Shown here piece after piece: positions 1 to 7,751 of a stretch of 34,113 bases of DNA. Made by a program: the position numbers and the translations under genes. The notes below the pieces were generated by a model. It was given only the letters and a program-made list of their open reading frames with translations, was not told the DNA's origin and searched no databases. Position 1 is the first letter of the stretch, and every line of letters starts with the position of its first letter. Source of the DNA: JASHVB01 sp049522565 (GTDB lineage Bacteria; Pseudomonadota; Alphaproteobacteria; Acetobacterales; Acetobacteraceae); NCBI GenBank assembly GCA_049522565.1, contig JBEKNT010000042.1, positions 1 through 34,113 of the forward strand, in the 5' to 3' direction.

Positions 1-35
1 CTTCGGAGCGGTGGGATGTGCCGCGCTTTTCCGCC

Positions 36-275
36 CTATCGCTCGTCCCGCCCCTCGCGCATGAGCGCCTCGGCGGGCGGGTGTCGCCGGCCCGCGGTCA
101 GGGTGCGCAATTCCGCTGCCAGCGCATCGAAGCCGGGCTCTGCCTCGGCTTCCAATGCCTGGCGCAGGATTTCGCGCACTTCCGCCTCGGCCGAGCGGCC
201 ATGGCGCGCGGCACGGCACTTCAGGCGGTCTATCAGCGTCGCGTCGAGGTTGCGGATGCTGAGGCTGGTGGGCAT
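36..275 (-). CDS. Ribbon-helix-helix antitoxin-like protein (FitA/StbC type)
   Basis: A 79-residue protein. Its N-terminus (MPTSLSIRNLDATLIDRLK) has the beta-strand and first helix of the Arc/FitA-type ribbon-helix-helix fold. It continues with ARHGRSAEAEVREILRQAL, which matches the conserved RAxxxGRSxxAEVRxIL segment of plasmid-stability antitoxins. Such proteins bind their own promoter as dimers and neutralise a PIN-domain RNase encoded just downstream. The ATG at 273-275 is chosen because homology begins there; the frame stays open upstream to 392 with no family-like sequence. The partner would lie before position 1, but the 35 bases left after the stop show no start codon, so a toxin cannot be confirmed. 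The family call is fairly secure; a working toxin-antitoxin pair is inference. Confidence 0.75.
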   Translation of the reverse strand: MPTSLSIRNLDATLIDRLKCRAARHGRSAEAEVREILRQALEAEAEPGFDALAAELRTLTAGRRHPPAEALMREGRDER

Positions 276-353
276 GTCACCCGCATCGCTGGCATTGCCT
301 GCATCGTTAGGACGCCGATAGCACGCGGCGCAAACGACGAAGACGCCCAAACG

Positions 354-378
354 AAAAGGGGCCGGAAACCCGGCCCCC
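354..378 (-). terminator. Rho-independent terminator of the small heat-shock gene
   Basis: Read on the minus strand, GGGGCCGG, a 4-nt loop (GTTT) and CCGGCCCC are followed directly by TTTT. This gives a perfect 8-bp GC stem with a U-run, starting about 27 nt after the stop codon of the heat-shock gene. Confidence 0.8.
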
Positions 379-403
379 TCGCTCCGTCGCAACCCGCAGC
401 GGG

Positions 404-877
404 TTACGCCGCCTTGGCAGCCTCCACCGCGTCGTTGGCGATCGCCGTCGGAGCGGCCATGCCGCCAATAGCGATCTTACGCGGCTTCAGCGCCTCCGGC
501 ACAACGCGCTTCAGGCCCACATACAGCAGGCCGTTCTCCAGGTTGGCGCCCTCGACCACGATGTGGTCGGCGAGCACGAACCGACGCTCGAAGGCACGGC
601 CGGCGATGCCGCGATACAGCACTTCACCCGAACTGCCCTCGCCGCTGACACGGCCGGAGACCACCAGGGTGTTCTCCTTGACCGTGATGTCGAGGTCCTC
701 GGGGCGGAAGCCGGCCACCGCCATGGTCATGCGGTAGGTGTCGTCGCCGGTCTTCTCGATGTTGTAGGGCGGATAGCTGGGCGCTTCAGCGCTGGACACA
801 GCGGTGTCCATCAGGCGGGCCAACCGGTCGAAACCGATGGCAGTACGGAACAGTGGTGCGAAATCATACGTTGTCAT
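404..877 (-). CDS. Small heat-shock protein, Hsp20/IbpA family
   Basis: A 157-residue ATP-independent holdase of the alpha-crystallin family, which binds unfolding proteins in the cytoplasm. The N-terminal arm MTTYDFAPLFRTAIGFDRL is typical of IbpA/HspA class A proteins. The alpha-crystallin domain runs from about residue 36 to 130 (YNIEKTGDDTYRMTMAVAGF through GLLYVGLKR). The C-terminal I-x-I anchor is KIAIG at about 134-138. Length is normal for the family. The start is fixed by AGGAGG at 884-889, five bases before the ATG at 875-877. It is a single-gene unit with its own heat-shock promoter, a structured leader that can hide the ribosome site, and a terminator, all annotated separately. 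The call is secure; regulation is inferred from sequence. Confidence 0.95.
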   Translation of the reverse strand: MTTYDFAPLFRTAIGFDRLARLMDTAVSSAEAPSYPPYNIEKTGDDTYRMTMAVAGFRPEDLDITVKENTLVVSGRVSGEGSSGEVLYRGIAGRAFERRFVLADHIVVEGANLENGLLYVGLKRVVPEALKPRKIAIGGMAAPTAIANDAVEAAKAA

Positions 878-974
878 GGCAAACCTCCTGCACTAGCAAG
901 GTTCTCGTTTTGGGCCGCCCGGTTGGGCCGGCCCCTACGCAAGTCCCCGGAACCCCGACAGGGCATTCCGGACG
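878..974 (-). promoter_or_regulatory. ROSE-like RNA thermometer in the hsp20 leader
   Basis: The predicted 5' leader is about 97 nt. On the minus strand the Shine-Dalgarno AGGAGG (884-889) can pair with CCUUGCU (895-901) across a 5-nt loop. This contains the UYGCU motif and the non-canonical position opposite a Shine-Dalgarno G that define ROSE thermometers. Just upstream is a strong hairpin at 912-934 (GGGCCGGCCC, AACC, GGGCGGCCC). ROSE elements are known upstream of rhizobial hsp genes and E. coli ibpA. The pairing is read by eye, not computed. Confidence 0.6.
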
Positions 975-980
975 CTCTCG

Positions 981-1009
981 ACATGGGCAAAGTGCCCCAC
1001 GGGTTCAAG
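981..1009 (-). promoter_or_regulatory. Sigma-32 (RpoH)-type promoter of hsp20
   Basis: On the minus strand, CTTGAA (1004-1009) and CCCATGT (981-987) are separated by 16 nt. They match the heat-shock sigma factor -35 (CTTGAA) and -10 (CCCATnT) elements. The implied transcription start near 974 gives a leader of about 97 nt, which suits the thermometer structure below it. Confidence 0.65.
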
Positions 1010-1192
1010 GGCTTTTCGTGCCGCGAGAGGGCGAAGAAAGGCCGGCAAAGTCCGGTTGGCAGGAGCGCGGCGCCTGCCGCCGCGCGCCGCGGCTTCCCCG
1101 CGTCCCGGAATGACCCGGTCGACCTGGCTGACGCGTATGCGAAGCCGCGCACCCGGGCTGGTGAACAGTTCGGGTGTCGACTAAAATCCGGT

Positions 1193-2452
1193 ATGACCGA
1201 TTCGGCTCTCGATGCGCTTCCGCTGTTCGCGCAGGATTGCGCTGTCTTGGCCGCCGCAACCGATGGCAGGAGCCCGAGTTTCGCCGACCTGGTCGAGGAT
1301 TTCTGTCAATTCGGCAAGCCGTCGGCCGAGGCCTGGGAAGGCTCCGTCCGTTATCTGATCAACGAATTCTGGACGTCGGGTCAGCGTCAGGCCCATTCAC
1401 TCCACGAGGTCAGCTACCGGGCGTGCTTCAAGGCGCAGCTTCCGGCGTTCTTCATCGATCGTCTCACGGCTCCAGGCGACGCCGTCTACGACCCGTTCAT
1501 GGGGCGCGGGACAACCCCCGTTCAGGCGGCCCTGATGGGCCGCCGGCCGATCGGCAACGACATCAACCCATTGAGCATCCTGTTGAGCCGCCCCCGATTG
1601 GCGCCGCCGGCGCTCCGCGACGTCGCGCGCCGGCTGGACCAGATCGGCTGGGACGACGGCAAGATCGACGACGCGGACTTGCTCGCCTTCTACAGCGAGC
1701 GGACATTGCGTCACATCTGTGCGCTGCGCGGCTGGCTGATCGAACGGGCGCCATTGGACCGTGCGCCGGACCCGGTGGACGACTGGATCAGGATGGTGGC
1801 GATCAACCGATTGACCGGTCATTCGCCGGGCTTTTTCTCCGTCTACACGCTGCCGCCCAATCAAGCGGTTTCCGCTGTTTCGCAGCGGAAGATCAATGCA
1901 CGCCGGGGGCAGACGCCGCCGGACCGCGACGTGAAGACGCTGATTTTGAAAAAGAGCGCGTCCTTGTTGCGCGACGGACCGATGGCGCCCCACCCGCCGG
2001 CGCTGCTGACCACCGGCTGCGCGCAGGCCACGCCGGCGATCGGCAGCTTGTCGGTTCAGTTGGTCGTCACGTCCCCGCCCTTCCTCGACATCGTGCAATA
2101 CGCGGAAGACAATTGGCTGCGGAGCTGGTTCGCCGGCATCGACGTGGCGAACGTTGCCATTGTGCAGCACCGCACCGAGGCGGGCTGGCAGACCATGGTG
2201 CGGGACACGCTGGGCGAGCTGGCACGGGTCGTTCGGCCGGGCGGGCACGTCGCTTTCGAGGTCGGCGAGGTGCGCAACGGCAAGGTCCTGCTTGAACGGC
2301 TGGTCTGGGAGGCCGCGGAAGGGCTGCCTTTTGACCGTCTTTTCGTGATGGTGAACCAGCAGGAATTCACCAAGACGGCAAACTGCTGGGGCGTCAGGAA
2401 CAACGCCAAGGGAACCAACACCAATAGAATCGTTGTCCTGCGCCGACATTGA
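1193..2452 (+). CDS. Orphan DNA (N4-cytosine/N6-adenine) methyltransferase
   Basis: A 419-residue AdoMet-dependent amino-methyltransferase. Motif I (cofactor loop) is DPFMGRGTT at residues 100-108, followed by GNDINPLS, typical of the acidic residue that contacts AdoMet. Motif IV (catalytic) is TSPPF at 293-297. A conserved-looking tail, TANCWGVRNNAKGTNTNR, ends the protein. Motif I precedes motif IV, with about 185 residues between them that could hold the target-recognition region. The open frame extends upstream to 563 across the heat-shock gene; I take the ATG at 1193 because the upstream part is antisense shadow. No restriction nuclease or second specificity gene lies nearby, so it appears to be an orphan methylase. 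N4 versus N6 specificity, or another nucleic-acid target, cannot be read from sequence. Confidence 0.85.
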   Translation: MTDSALDALPLFAQDCAVLAAATDGRSPSFADLVEDFCQFGKPSAEAWEGSVRYLINEFWTSGQRQAHSLHEVSYRACFKAQLPAFFIDRLTAPGDAVYDPFMGRGTTPVQAALMGRRPIGNDINPLSILLSRPRLAPPALRDVARRLDQIGWDDGKIDDADLLAFYSERTLRHICALRGWLIERAPLDRAPDPVDDWIRMVAINRLTGHSPGFFSVYTLPPNQAVSAVSQRKINARRGQTPPDRDVKTLILKKSASLLRDGPMAPHPPALLTTGCAQATPAIGSLSVQLVVTSPPFLDIVQYAEDNWLRSWFAGIDVANVAIVQHRTEAGWQTMVRDTLGELARVVRPGGHVAFEVGEVRNGKVLLERLVWEAAEGLPFDRLFVMVNQQEFTKTANCWGVRNNAKGTNTNRIVVLRRH

Positions 2453-2485
2453 AATTGCTGGCCGTTCCGTGCGTGCGGCGAGCCT

Positions 2486-2613
2486 GCAAGATTCTAACAC
2501 GGAGGAAGATCGAGAGCCGCAGAGCAGATTTGCCGCGCTTCGCGCGAAGCGAAATTCTATTCTGCTCCGTGGCCCTCCGTGGCTCTCGATCTTCCTCCGT
2601 GTTAAAATCTTGC
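2486..2613. repeat. 128-bp palindromic element with 33-bp arms
   Basis: The left arm (2486-2518) and right arm (2581-2613) are inverted copies with one mismatch in 33. Both begin GCAAG and run into TTAACACGGAGG-like sequence. The centre contains a further perfect palindrome, GCTTCGCGCGAAGC (2537-2550), so the whole element can fold into one long hairpin. It lies 33 bp after the methyltransferase stop. The rest of the 2453-2804 gap shows no gene. Confidence 0.85.
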
Positions 2614-2804
2614 TGGATTGCGGAAGACACGCATGTCCTTGGTCGCGCTCCGGCGCGCGACAGCAGCCGGCTCGGGCGCATGCCCTGGCTGGGGCCGCCA
2701 TTCGCCGCGGCCGGGATCTATTGATTCGGTCGTGAAGCGTGCCGGATGCACCGCGGCGGCAGCAGATGGCTGACGCCGCCGGGCAACCAGACTTCGCCCC
2801 GGCC

Positions 2805-3029
2805 TTACCCTTTCAGGCCAAGCCCGGCGAACTTCTTGTTGAACTTGGCCACCTGACCGCCGGAATCGATGATCCGGTGCTGGCCGGTCCAGGCCGGGTG
2901 CGACTTCGGATCGATGTCCAGCCGCAGCGTGTCGCCGGCCTTGCCGTAGCAGGAGCGCGTCTTGAACTGCGTTCCGTCCGTCATGATGACGGTGATCTCG
3001 TGGTATTCGGGGTGGATGCCCGGCTTCAT
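2805..3029 (-). CDS. rpmE: 50S ribosomal protein L31
   Basis: A 74-residue protein of the large ribosomal subunit. It begins MKPGIHPEYHEITVIMTDGT, continues with LDIDPKSHPAWTGQHR and ends KKFAGLGLKG, matching alphaproteobacterial L31 throughout. Only one cysteine is present (in RSCYGKAG), so the four-cysteine zinc ribbon of C+ L31 proteins is absent; this zinc-independent form is usual in the class. The frame is open far upstream, but homology begins at the ATG at 3027-3029. It lies 89 bp downstream of the agmatinase-family gene on the same strand and is probably expressed independently. Confidence 0.95.
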   Translation of the reverse strand: MKPGIHPEYHEITVIMTDGTQFKTRSCYGKAGDTLRLDIDPKSHPAWTGQHRIIDSGGQVAKFNKKFAGLGLKG

Positions 3030-3118
3030 CAGCGTGGTCCCTTGCCTGGCGCTGCCGATCCCGACCGGCGGCGCAAGCGCCGGCATATAGCCGCGCCCGC
3101 CCGCCAACGCCAGAGGCC

Positions 3119-4102
3119 TCAACGCCCCGCGCCGGCCCGTGCCTGCCACGCCTCCACCAGCAGGCACAGGATCTCGAACAGCAACGATGCTCCGTTGAAC
3201 GCCGTCAGTCCGCCCACGTCGAACGGCGGCGATACCTCCACCAGGTCGCCGCCGACGAAATCCACCCCGCGCAGCGCGCGCAGCAACCGCAGAGCCTCCA
3301 GGGCGGTGATGCCACCGGCTTCGGGGGTGCCCGTGCCGGGCGCCTGCGACGGGTCCAGGCTGTCGATGTCGAACGACAGGTAGGCCGGGCCGCGACCCAC
3401 CACCCGCCGCGCCTCCTCTGCCGCGAAGCGCCAGCCGTGATCGGCGAACTCGTCCATCGGCAGCACCCGCATGCCGCTGCGCTTGCTGAACCCCCACATG
3501 TCCGGGTCGTTGGTGGTGCCGCGGATGCCGATCTGGATGACCCGCGCGGGGTCCAGCACCCCCTCCTCCACCGCGCGGCGGAACGGCGCGCCGTGGTGGA
3601 AGCGCGAGCCCATGTAGTCGTCGCCGGTGTCGCAATGCGCGTCGATATGCACCATACCGACCGGCCGGGCCGCGCCCACCGCGCGCAGGATCGGCAGGCT
3701 GATCGAGTGGTCGCCGCCCACCGACAGCGGCACCACGCCGGCCCCCACCACCGTCCTGTAGAATGCCGCGATCTCGTCCAGCGCACCCTCCAGCGCGTAG
3801 GGCTGCTCCAGCCAGCAGTCGCCCAGGTCGCGCACCCGCGCCGAGGCGAACGGCGTCACGCCGGTGGCGGCGTTGATCCGCCGCAGTAGCGCCGATTGCT
3901 CGCGCACCGCCCGCGGACCGTGCCGGGTGCCGGAGCGATTGGTCACCCCGCCATCGAACGGCACACCGATCAAACCGATATCGGTCTCCGCCAGCGCGGC
4001 CCCATGCGGGGCGCGGAAGAAGCTGGCAATGCCGGTATAGCGCGGCTGTGCCTGGGGATCGGCCAGGTCGTGGTAGCGGGCGGGCGGCTTGAGGTTTTCC
4101 AT
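3119..4102 (-). CDS. Agmatinase-family ureohydrolase
   Basis: A 327-residue binuclear manganese hydrolase that removes urea from a guanidino compound. All metal ligands are visible: GGDH (H132), DAHCD (D154, H156, D158) and FDID (D245, D247), followed by the family motif DPSQAPGTGTPEAGG. The GTRHGP motif near residue 58 is the usual N-terminal signature. The ATG at 4100-4102 is supported by GAGGAGG shortly upstream. Members act on agmatine, guanidinobutyrate, guanidinopropionate or related compounds, and sequence alone does not separate these. It is divergent from rpmH and upstream of rpmE; no polyamine or arginine genes are adjacent. Family secure, substrate open. Confidence 0.9.
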   Translation of the reverse strand: MENLKPPARYHDLADPQAQPRYTGIASFFRAPHGAALAETDIGLIGVPFDGGVTNRSGTRHGPRAVREQSALLRRINAATGVTPFASARVRDLGDCWLEQPYALEGALDEIAAFYRTVVGAGVVPLSVGGDHSISLPILRAVGAARPVGMVHIDAHCDTGDDYMGSRFHHGAPFRRAVEEGVLDPARVIQIGIRGTTNDPDMWGFSKRSGMRVLPMDEFADHGWRFAAEEARRVVGRGPAYLSFDIDSLDPSQAPGTGTPEAGGITALEALRLLRALRGVDFVGGDLVEVSPPFDVGGLTAFNGASLLFEILCLLVEAWQARAGAGR

Positions 4103-4292
4103 GGACCCTCCTCGACGCGACGGGCGCGCCTCTCCTATGGGGATGCGGCCCCCGGCTGCAACCGCGGACTGACTGCCGCGACTGAGATTGACGCCCCCGG
4201 GTCCCGCCCCTATAAGCCGCCGCCTGCGACGAACCGCCCGCCCAGGTGCGGTGGCGTGCGCATGTGAATTGCCCCGACCGGAGAACCGCCTC

Positions 4293-4427
4293 GTGAAGCG
4301 CACCTATCAACCGTCGAAGCTGGTTCGCAAGCGCCGGCACGGATTTCGCGCCCGCATGGCCACCGTCGGCGGCCGCAAGGTGCTGGCCAATCGCCGCGCC
4401 AAGGGCCGCAAGCGCCTGTCCGCCTGA
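4293..4427 (+). CDS. rpmH: 50S ribosomal protein L34
   Basis: A 44-residue, very basic ribosomal protein. It opens with a GTG codon as (V/M)KRTYQPSKLVRKRRHGFR and ends with RRAKGRKRLSA, the near-invariant L34 sequence. GGAG lies about 10 bases before the GTG. It heads the conserved cluster rpmH-rnpA-yidD-yidC-yihA. Confidence 0.97.
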   Translation: MKRTYQPSKLVRKRRHGFRARMATVGGRKVLANRRAKGRKRLSA

Positions 4428-4528
4428 GCACCGCGCGGTCTCTTGCCGGGCGGCCCCCGGGGAAACCCTCGGATCAAGCGTCCGGGGGAGGCCCCGGATC
4501 AACGCCGGGCCAGGAGGAGGCCGCGCCC

Positions 4529-4975
4529 ATGCCGACCAGTCCTGTGCTCACCAGCCCGATGGCGACCAGCCCCGCACCGATGATCCCCGTGCCGGCCATC
4601 CCATTGCCGTGCGGCCCCGTGGCGACGAACCCCCAACCAGCCCGCCACGGCCGCCTGACCCGGCGGGCCGAATTCCTGCGTGTCGCCGCCAAAGGCCGCA
4701 AGGCGCCGATGCCGGGGCTGGTGCTGCAAGCCCTGAAGCGTGCCGACGACGCGCCGGCCCGGCTGGGCTTCACCGTCACCAAGAAGGTCGGCAACGCGGT
4801 GATTCGCAACCGCACCCGCCGCCGCCTGAAAGAGGCCGCCCGCCTGCTGCTGCGGGACCAGCCGGTCGCCGGCGCCGACCTGGTGGTGATCGGCCGCGCC
4901 GCGACCCGGTCCCGCGATTTTGCCGCCCTGCGGGATGACCTGCGACATGCCCTGGCCAAGGCCGGCGTGCTGTGA
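4529..4975 (+). CDS. rnpA: Ribonuclease P protein component
   Basis: A 148-residue RNA-binding protein that helps the RNase P RNA cleave tRNA leaders. The family core starts near residue 41 (GRLTRRAEFLRVA). It includes FTVTKKVGNAV and the RNR signature RNRTRRRLKEAARLL at 93-107. About 40 residues precede the core, rich in P, T, S, V and M with short TSPV/TSPM-like repeats, which is unusual for this family. The ATG at 4529 is preferred because AGGAGG ends 8 bases upstream; in-frame ATGs at 4559 and 4580 are alternatives with weaker sites. The stop overlaps the yidD start (GTGA), so the two are translationally coupled. Confidence 0.93.
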   Translation: MPTSPVLTSPMATSPAPMIPVPAIPLPCGPVATNPQPARHGRLTRRAEFLRVAAKGRKAPMPGLVLQALKRADDAPARLGFTVTKKVGNAVIRNRTRRRLKEAARLLLRDQPVAGADLVVIGRAATRSRDFAALRDDLRHALAKAGVL

Positions 4976-5214
4976 CGCCGGCCGCCCATCTCGCGGTTGG
5001 CGCCGTCCGCGCCTATCAATGGACGATCCGGCCGGTGATCGGCGCCAACTGCCGCTTCTGGCCGAGTTGCAGCGACTACGCGATCGAGGCATTTCGGGCG
5101 CATGGCGCGGTGCGTGGCAGCAGCCTGGCGGCGCGGCGCATCCTGCGCTGCAACCCGTGGTGCGACGGCGGCTACGACCCGGTGCCCCCGGCCCGTCCCC
5201 GCCAAGGGCAATGA
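4972..5214 (+). CDS. yidD: Membrane protein insertion efficiency factor YidD
   Basis: An 80-residue protein with the YidD signatures CRFWPSCSDYAIEAF and RCNPWCDGGYDPVP, each carrying the conserved cysteines. The N-terminal amphipathic segment (VGAVRAYQWTIRPVIG) is typical of this inner-membrane-associated factor, which assists YidC-dependent insertion. The GTG start overlaps the rnpA stop. yidC begins 38 bp downstream. Confidence 0.95.
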   Translation: MTPAAHLAVGAVRAYQWTIRPVIGANCRFWPSCSDYAIEAFRAHGAVRGSSLAARRILRCNPWCDGGYDPVPPARPRQGQ

Positions 5215-5252
5215 CATCCGGCGATGACACGCGGCGATAACACGAGGGTTTG

Positions 5253-7004
5253 ATGGACCAGAAGCGCCTCATGCTGGCAATCGCGGTGTCGATCGCGATC
5301 CTGCTCGGCTTCCAGTTCCTGGTCTCGCCGCATCTGCCGCACCCGCCGGCACCGGCGCCGACGAGCGTGGCCAGCAACCAGGCGGCGCCGGGGAAGAGCG
5401 CGGCCACCCCGGCCGAGGGCTCTCCCGGCGTCGGCGGCCAGACGGTCCAGCCGACCGTGCCGAAGAACGTGCCGCGCCTGAAGATCGCCGCGCCGCGGCT
5501 ACAGGGGTCGATCAGCCTGGTGGGCGCCCGCATCGACGACCTGATCCTGACCGACTACCACGACACGCAGGATCCGAACTCGCCGAATGTGCGGCTGCTG
5601 GAGCCGCTGTCGGACGCGCAGCCCTACTACGTGCAGTACGGCTGGACGCCGGCCAACGGCGAACCGGTCAAAGTGCCGGGCAACGACACGCTGTGGGTCG
5701 CCTCGGCCGACACGCTCGGCGCGGCGCATCCGGTGACGCTGTCCTGGGACAACGGGCAGGGGCTGACCTTCCAACTGCTGCTCTCGGTCGATGACGACTA
5801 CATGTTCAGCGTGCAGCAGTCGGTGAAGAACGCCACCGGCGCGCCGGTAAAGCTGTTCCCCTGGGCGCGCGTGCGCCGCGACTACACGCCGGAGGTCGCC
5901 GGCTACTACATCCTGTTCGAGGGCCTGCTGGGCGTGGTGGACGGCACGCTGCACGAGACCACTTATCCCAAGGCCAGGTCGGAAGGCGACAAGGCGAACG
6001 GCGTCGCCTACGACGCGACGTCGACCGGCGGCTGGGCGGGCATTACCGACAAATACTGGCTCGCCGCGGTGGTGCCGGACCAGTCGGTGGCGGAGAAGCT
6101 GAGCTTCCTGCACATCGCCGAGGACGGTGACCACTATCAGGTGGGCTACATCGCCCAGGACGCGACGACCGTCGCCCCGGATTCGACCGCCAGCCTGGCG
6201 TCGCACCTGTTCGCCGGCGCCAAGATCGTGCGGCTGCTGGACCGCTACGAGGCGGAATACCACATTCCGAATTTCGACAAGGCGGTGGATTTCGGCTGGT
6301 TCTATCTGATCACCAAGCCGATCTTCTATTGCCTGGACTGGCTGAACGGCATCCTGGGGAATTTCGGCCTGGCGATCCTGGCGTTCACCTTCGGGGTCAA
6401 GCTGCTGTTCTTCCCGCTGGCGAACTACTCGTACCGCTCGATGAGCAAGATGAAATTGCTCGGACCGAAAATGACTGCGATGCGGGAACGCCTGAAGGAC
6501 GACCCGTCGAAGATGCAGGCGGAGATGATGGCGATGTACCGGGCCGAGAAGGTGAACCCGGCATCGGGTTGCCTGCCGATGGTGGTGCAGATTCCGGTGT
6601 TCTTCTCGCTCTACAAGGTCATCTTCACCACGATCGAGATGCGGCAGGCGCCGTTCTACGGCTGGATCCACGACCTGTCGCAGATCGATCCGACCAACGT
6701 GTTCAACCTGTTCGGGCTGATCCCGTTCGATCCGTCCACCATCTCGCCGTACCTGCATCTCGGTCTCTGGCCGCTGATCATGGGCTTGACGATGTTCCTG
6801 CAGCAGAAGCTGAACCCGCCGCCGCCCGATCCGGTGCAGGCGCGCATGTTCCAGTTCATGCCGATCATCTTCACCTTCATGCTGGCGCGGTTCCCGGCCG
6901 GGCTGGTGATCTACTGGGCGTGGAACAATACGCTGTCGGTCGCCCAGCAATGGCTGATCATGCGCCGTACCCGACTGGCGCGCCCCGGGCTGGCACGCAC
7001 CTGA
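5253..7004 (+). CDS. yidC: Membrane protein insertase YidC
   Basis: A 583-residue inner-membrane insertase/chaperone working with SecYEG or alone. An N-terminal membrane segment (about residues 6-24) is followed by a Pro/Ala-rich linker and a large periplasmic beta domain. The conserved five-helix core starts near 350 (GWFYLITKPIFYCLDWL) and includes NFGLAILAFTFGVKLLFFPL and a C-terminal GLVIYWAWNNTLSVAQQ motif. Length is normal for Gram-negative YidC. The ATG at 5253 has GAGGG just upstream; a TTG immediately before it is in frame but unlikely. It lies in the conserved rpmH cluster. Confidence 0.97.
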   Translation: MDQKRLMLAIAVSIAILLGFQFLVSPHLPHPPAPAPTSVASNQAAPGKSAATPAEGSPGVGGQTVQPTVPKNVPRLKIAAPRLQGSISLVGARIDDLILTDYHDTQDPNSPNVRLLEPLSDAQPYYVQYGWTPANGEPVKVPGNDTLWVASADTLGAAHPVTLSWDNGQGLTFQLLLSVDDDYMFSVQQSVKNATGAPVKLFPWARVRRDYTPEVAGYYILFEGLLGVVDGTLHETTYPKARSEGDKANGVAYDATSTGGWAGITDKYWLAAVVPDQSVAEKLSFLHIAEDGDHYQVGYIAQDATTVAPDSTASLASHLFAGAKIVRLLDRYEAEYHIPNFDKAVDFGWFYLITKPIFYCLDWLNGILGNFGLAILAFTFGVKLLFFPLANYSYRSMSKMKLLGPKMTAMRERLKDDPSKMQAEMMAMYRAEKVNPASGCLPMVVQIPVFFSLYKVIFTTIEMRQAPFYGWIHDLSQIDPTNVFNLFGLIPFDPSTISPYLHLGLWPLIMGLTMFLQQKLNPPPPDPVQARMFQFMPIIFTFMLARFPAGLVIYWAWNNTLSVAQQWLIMRRTRLARPGLART

Positions 7005-7669
7005 GCGCGTCTCCGCACGTTGGCGACGACAGGGATGCAGCCGATGTCGCGGCGGCGCTGGAAGCCGGCCGTGTGCTGTTCGCCGGCGAGTGCCGGTTCG
7101 TGCAGGCGGCACAAGGGCTCGATCATCTGCCGGCGCCGGGCGGGCCGGAGGTTGCCTTCGCCGGCCGCTCCAACGTGGGCAAATCGTCGCTGCTGAACGC
7201 GCTGACCGGACGGCACGCGCTGGCCCGCGTCTCCGCCGCGCCGGGCCGCACACGGCAGCTCAATTTCTTCGACCTCGCCGGGCGGCTGACGCTGGTGGAC
7301 ATGCCGGGCTACGGCTATGCGCGCGCACCGCAGGACGTGAAGGCGGATTGGCAGGGGCTGATGTTCGACTACCTGCGCGGCCGGCCGACGCTGCGCCGCG
7401 TGATGCTGCTGCTGGATGCGCGCATCGAGATCAAGCCGATCGATACGTCGGTCCTGGGGTTGCTCGACCGCGCCGCGGTGGCGTTCCAGATCGTGCTGAC
7501 CAAGATCGACGCGGTGAAGCCGGCGGCGCTGGCACGCAAGGTCGAGGAAGCGGCGCGGCTGGCGCGGGCGCATCCCGCGGCGCATCCGGAGGTGCTGCCG
7601 ACCAGCAGCGAGACCGGGGCGGGGATCGCTGACTTGCGTGCGGCGCTGGCGGGGTTGGCGATCGGCTGA
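6950..7669 (+). CDS. yihA: Ribosome biogenesis GTP-binding protein YihA/YsxC (EngB)
   Basis: A GTPase that assists 50S subunit assembly. The G1/P-loop is GRSNVGKSS, G2 lies in the segment SAAPGRTRQLNFF, G3 is DMPGYGYA and G4 is TKID; a C-terminal SSETGAGI fits G5. The start is uncertain. No ATG, GTG or TTG lies between the yidC stop and GTG 7073, which would trim the conserved EAGRVLFAGE segment. The nearest upstream ATG is 6950, overlapping the last 55 bp of yidC in another frame; a CTG at 7001 overlapping the yidC stop would give 222 residues, closer to the family norm. The coordinate given is the ATG choice. The gene is probably coupled to yidC. Confidence 0.9.
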   Translation: MADHAPYPTGAPRAGTHLSASPHVGDDRDAADVAAALEAGRVLFAGECRFVQAAQGLDHLPAPGGPEVAFAGRSNVGKSSLLNALTGRHALARVSAAPGRTRQLNFFDLAGRLTLVDMPGYGYARAPQDVKADWQGLMFDYLRGRPTLRRVMLLLDARIEIKPIDTSVLGLLDRAAVAFQIVLTKIDAVKPAALARKVEEAARLARAHPAAHPEVLPTSSETGAGIADLRAALAGLAIG

Positions 7670-7751
7670 ACGAGGGTGTCGCCCATGGCAATCGCAGGTG
7701 ACTGGGCACGCGGTCTTGGCTGCTGCCGCCTGGACCGTTGGGGGAAGCGGA

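Noticed and set aside
36..275. Complete toxin-antitoxin pair
   Set aside because: Only the antitoxin-like gene is inside the window; no toxin start is visible in the first 35 bases.
563..1192. 210-residue N-terminal extension of the DNA methyltransferase
   Set aside because: It is antisense to the heat-shock gene and its leader, with no methylase homology; the ATG at 1193 fits the family start.
1193..2452. Restriction-modification system
   Set aside because: No endonuclease or specificity gene lies within several kilobases on either side.
5499..7253. Long minus-strand open frame of 584 codons
   Set aside because: It is the antisense shadow of yidC and yihA, Arg-rich with no domain.
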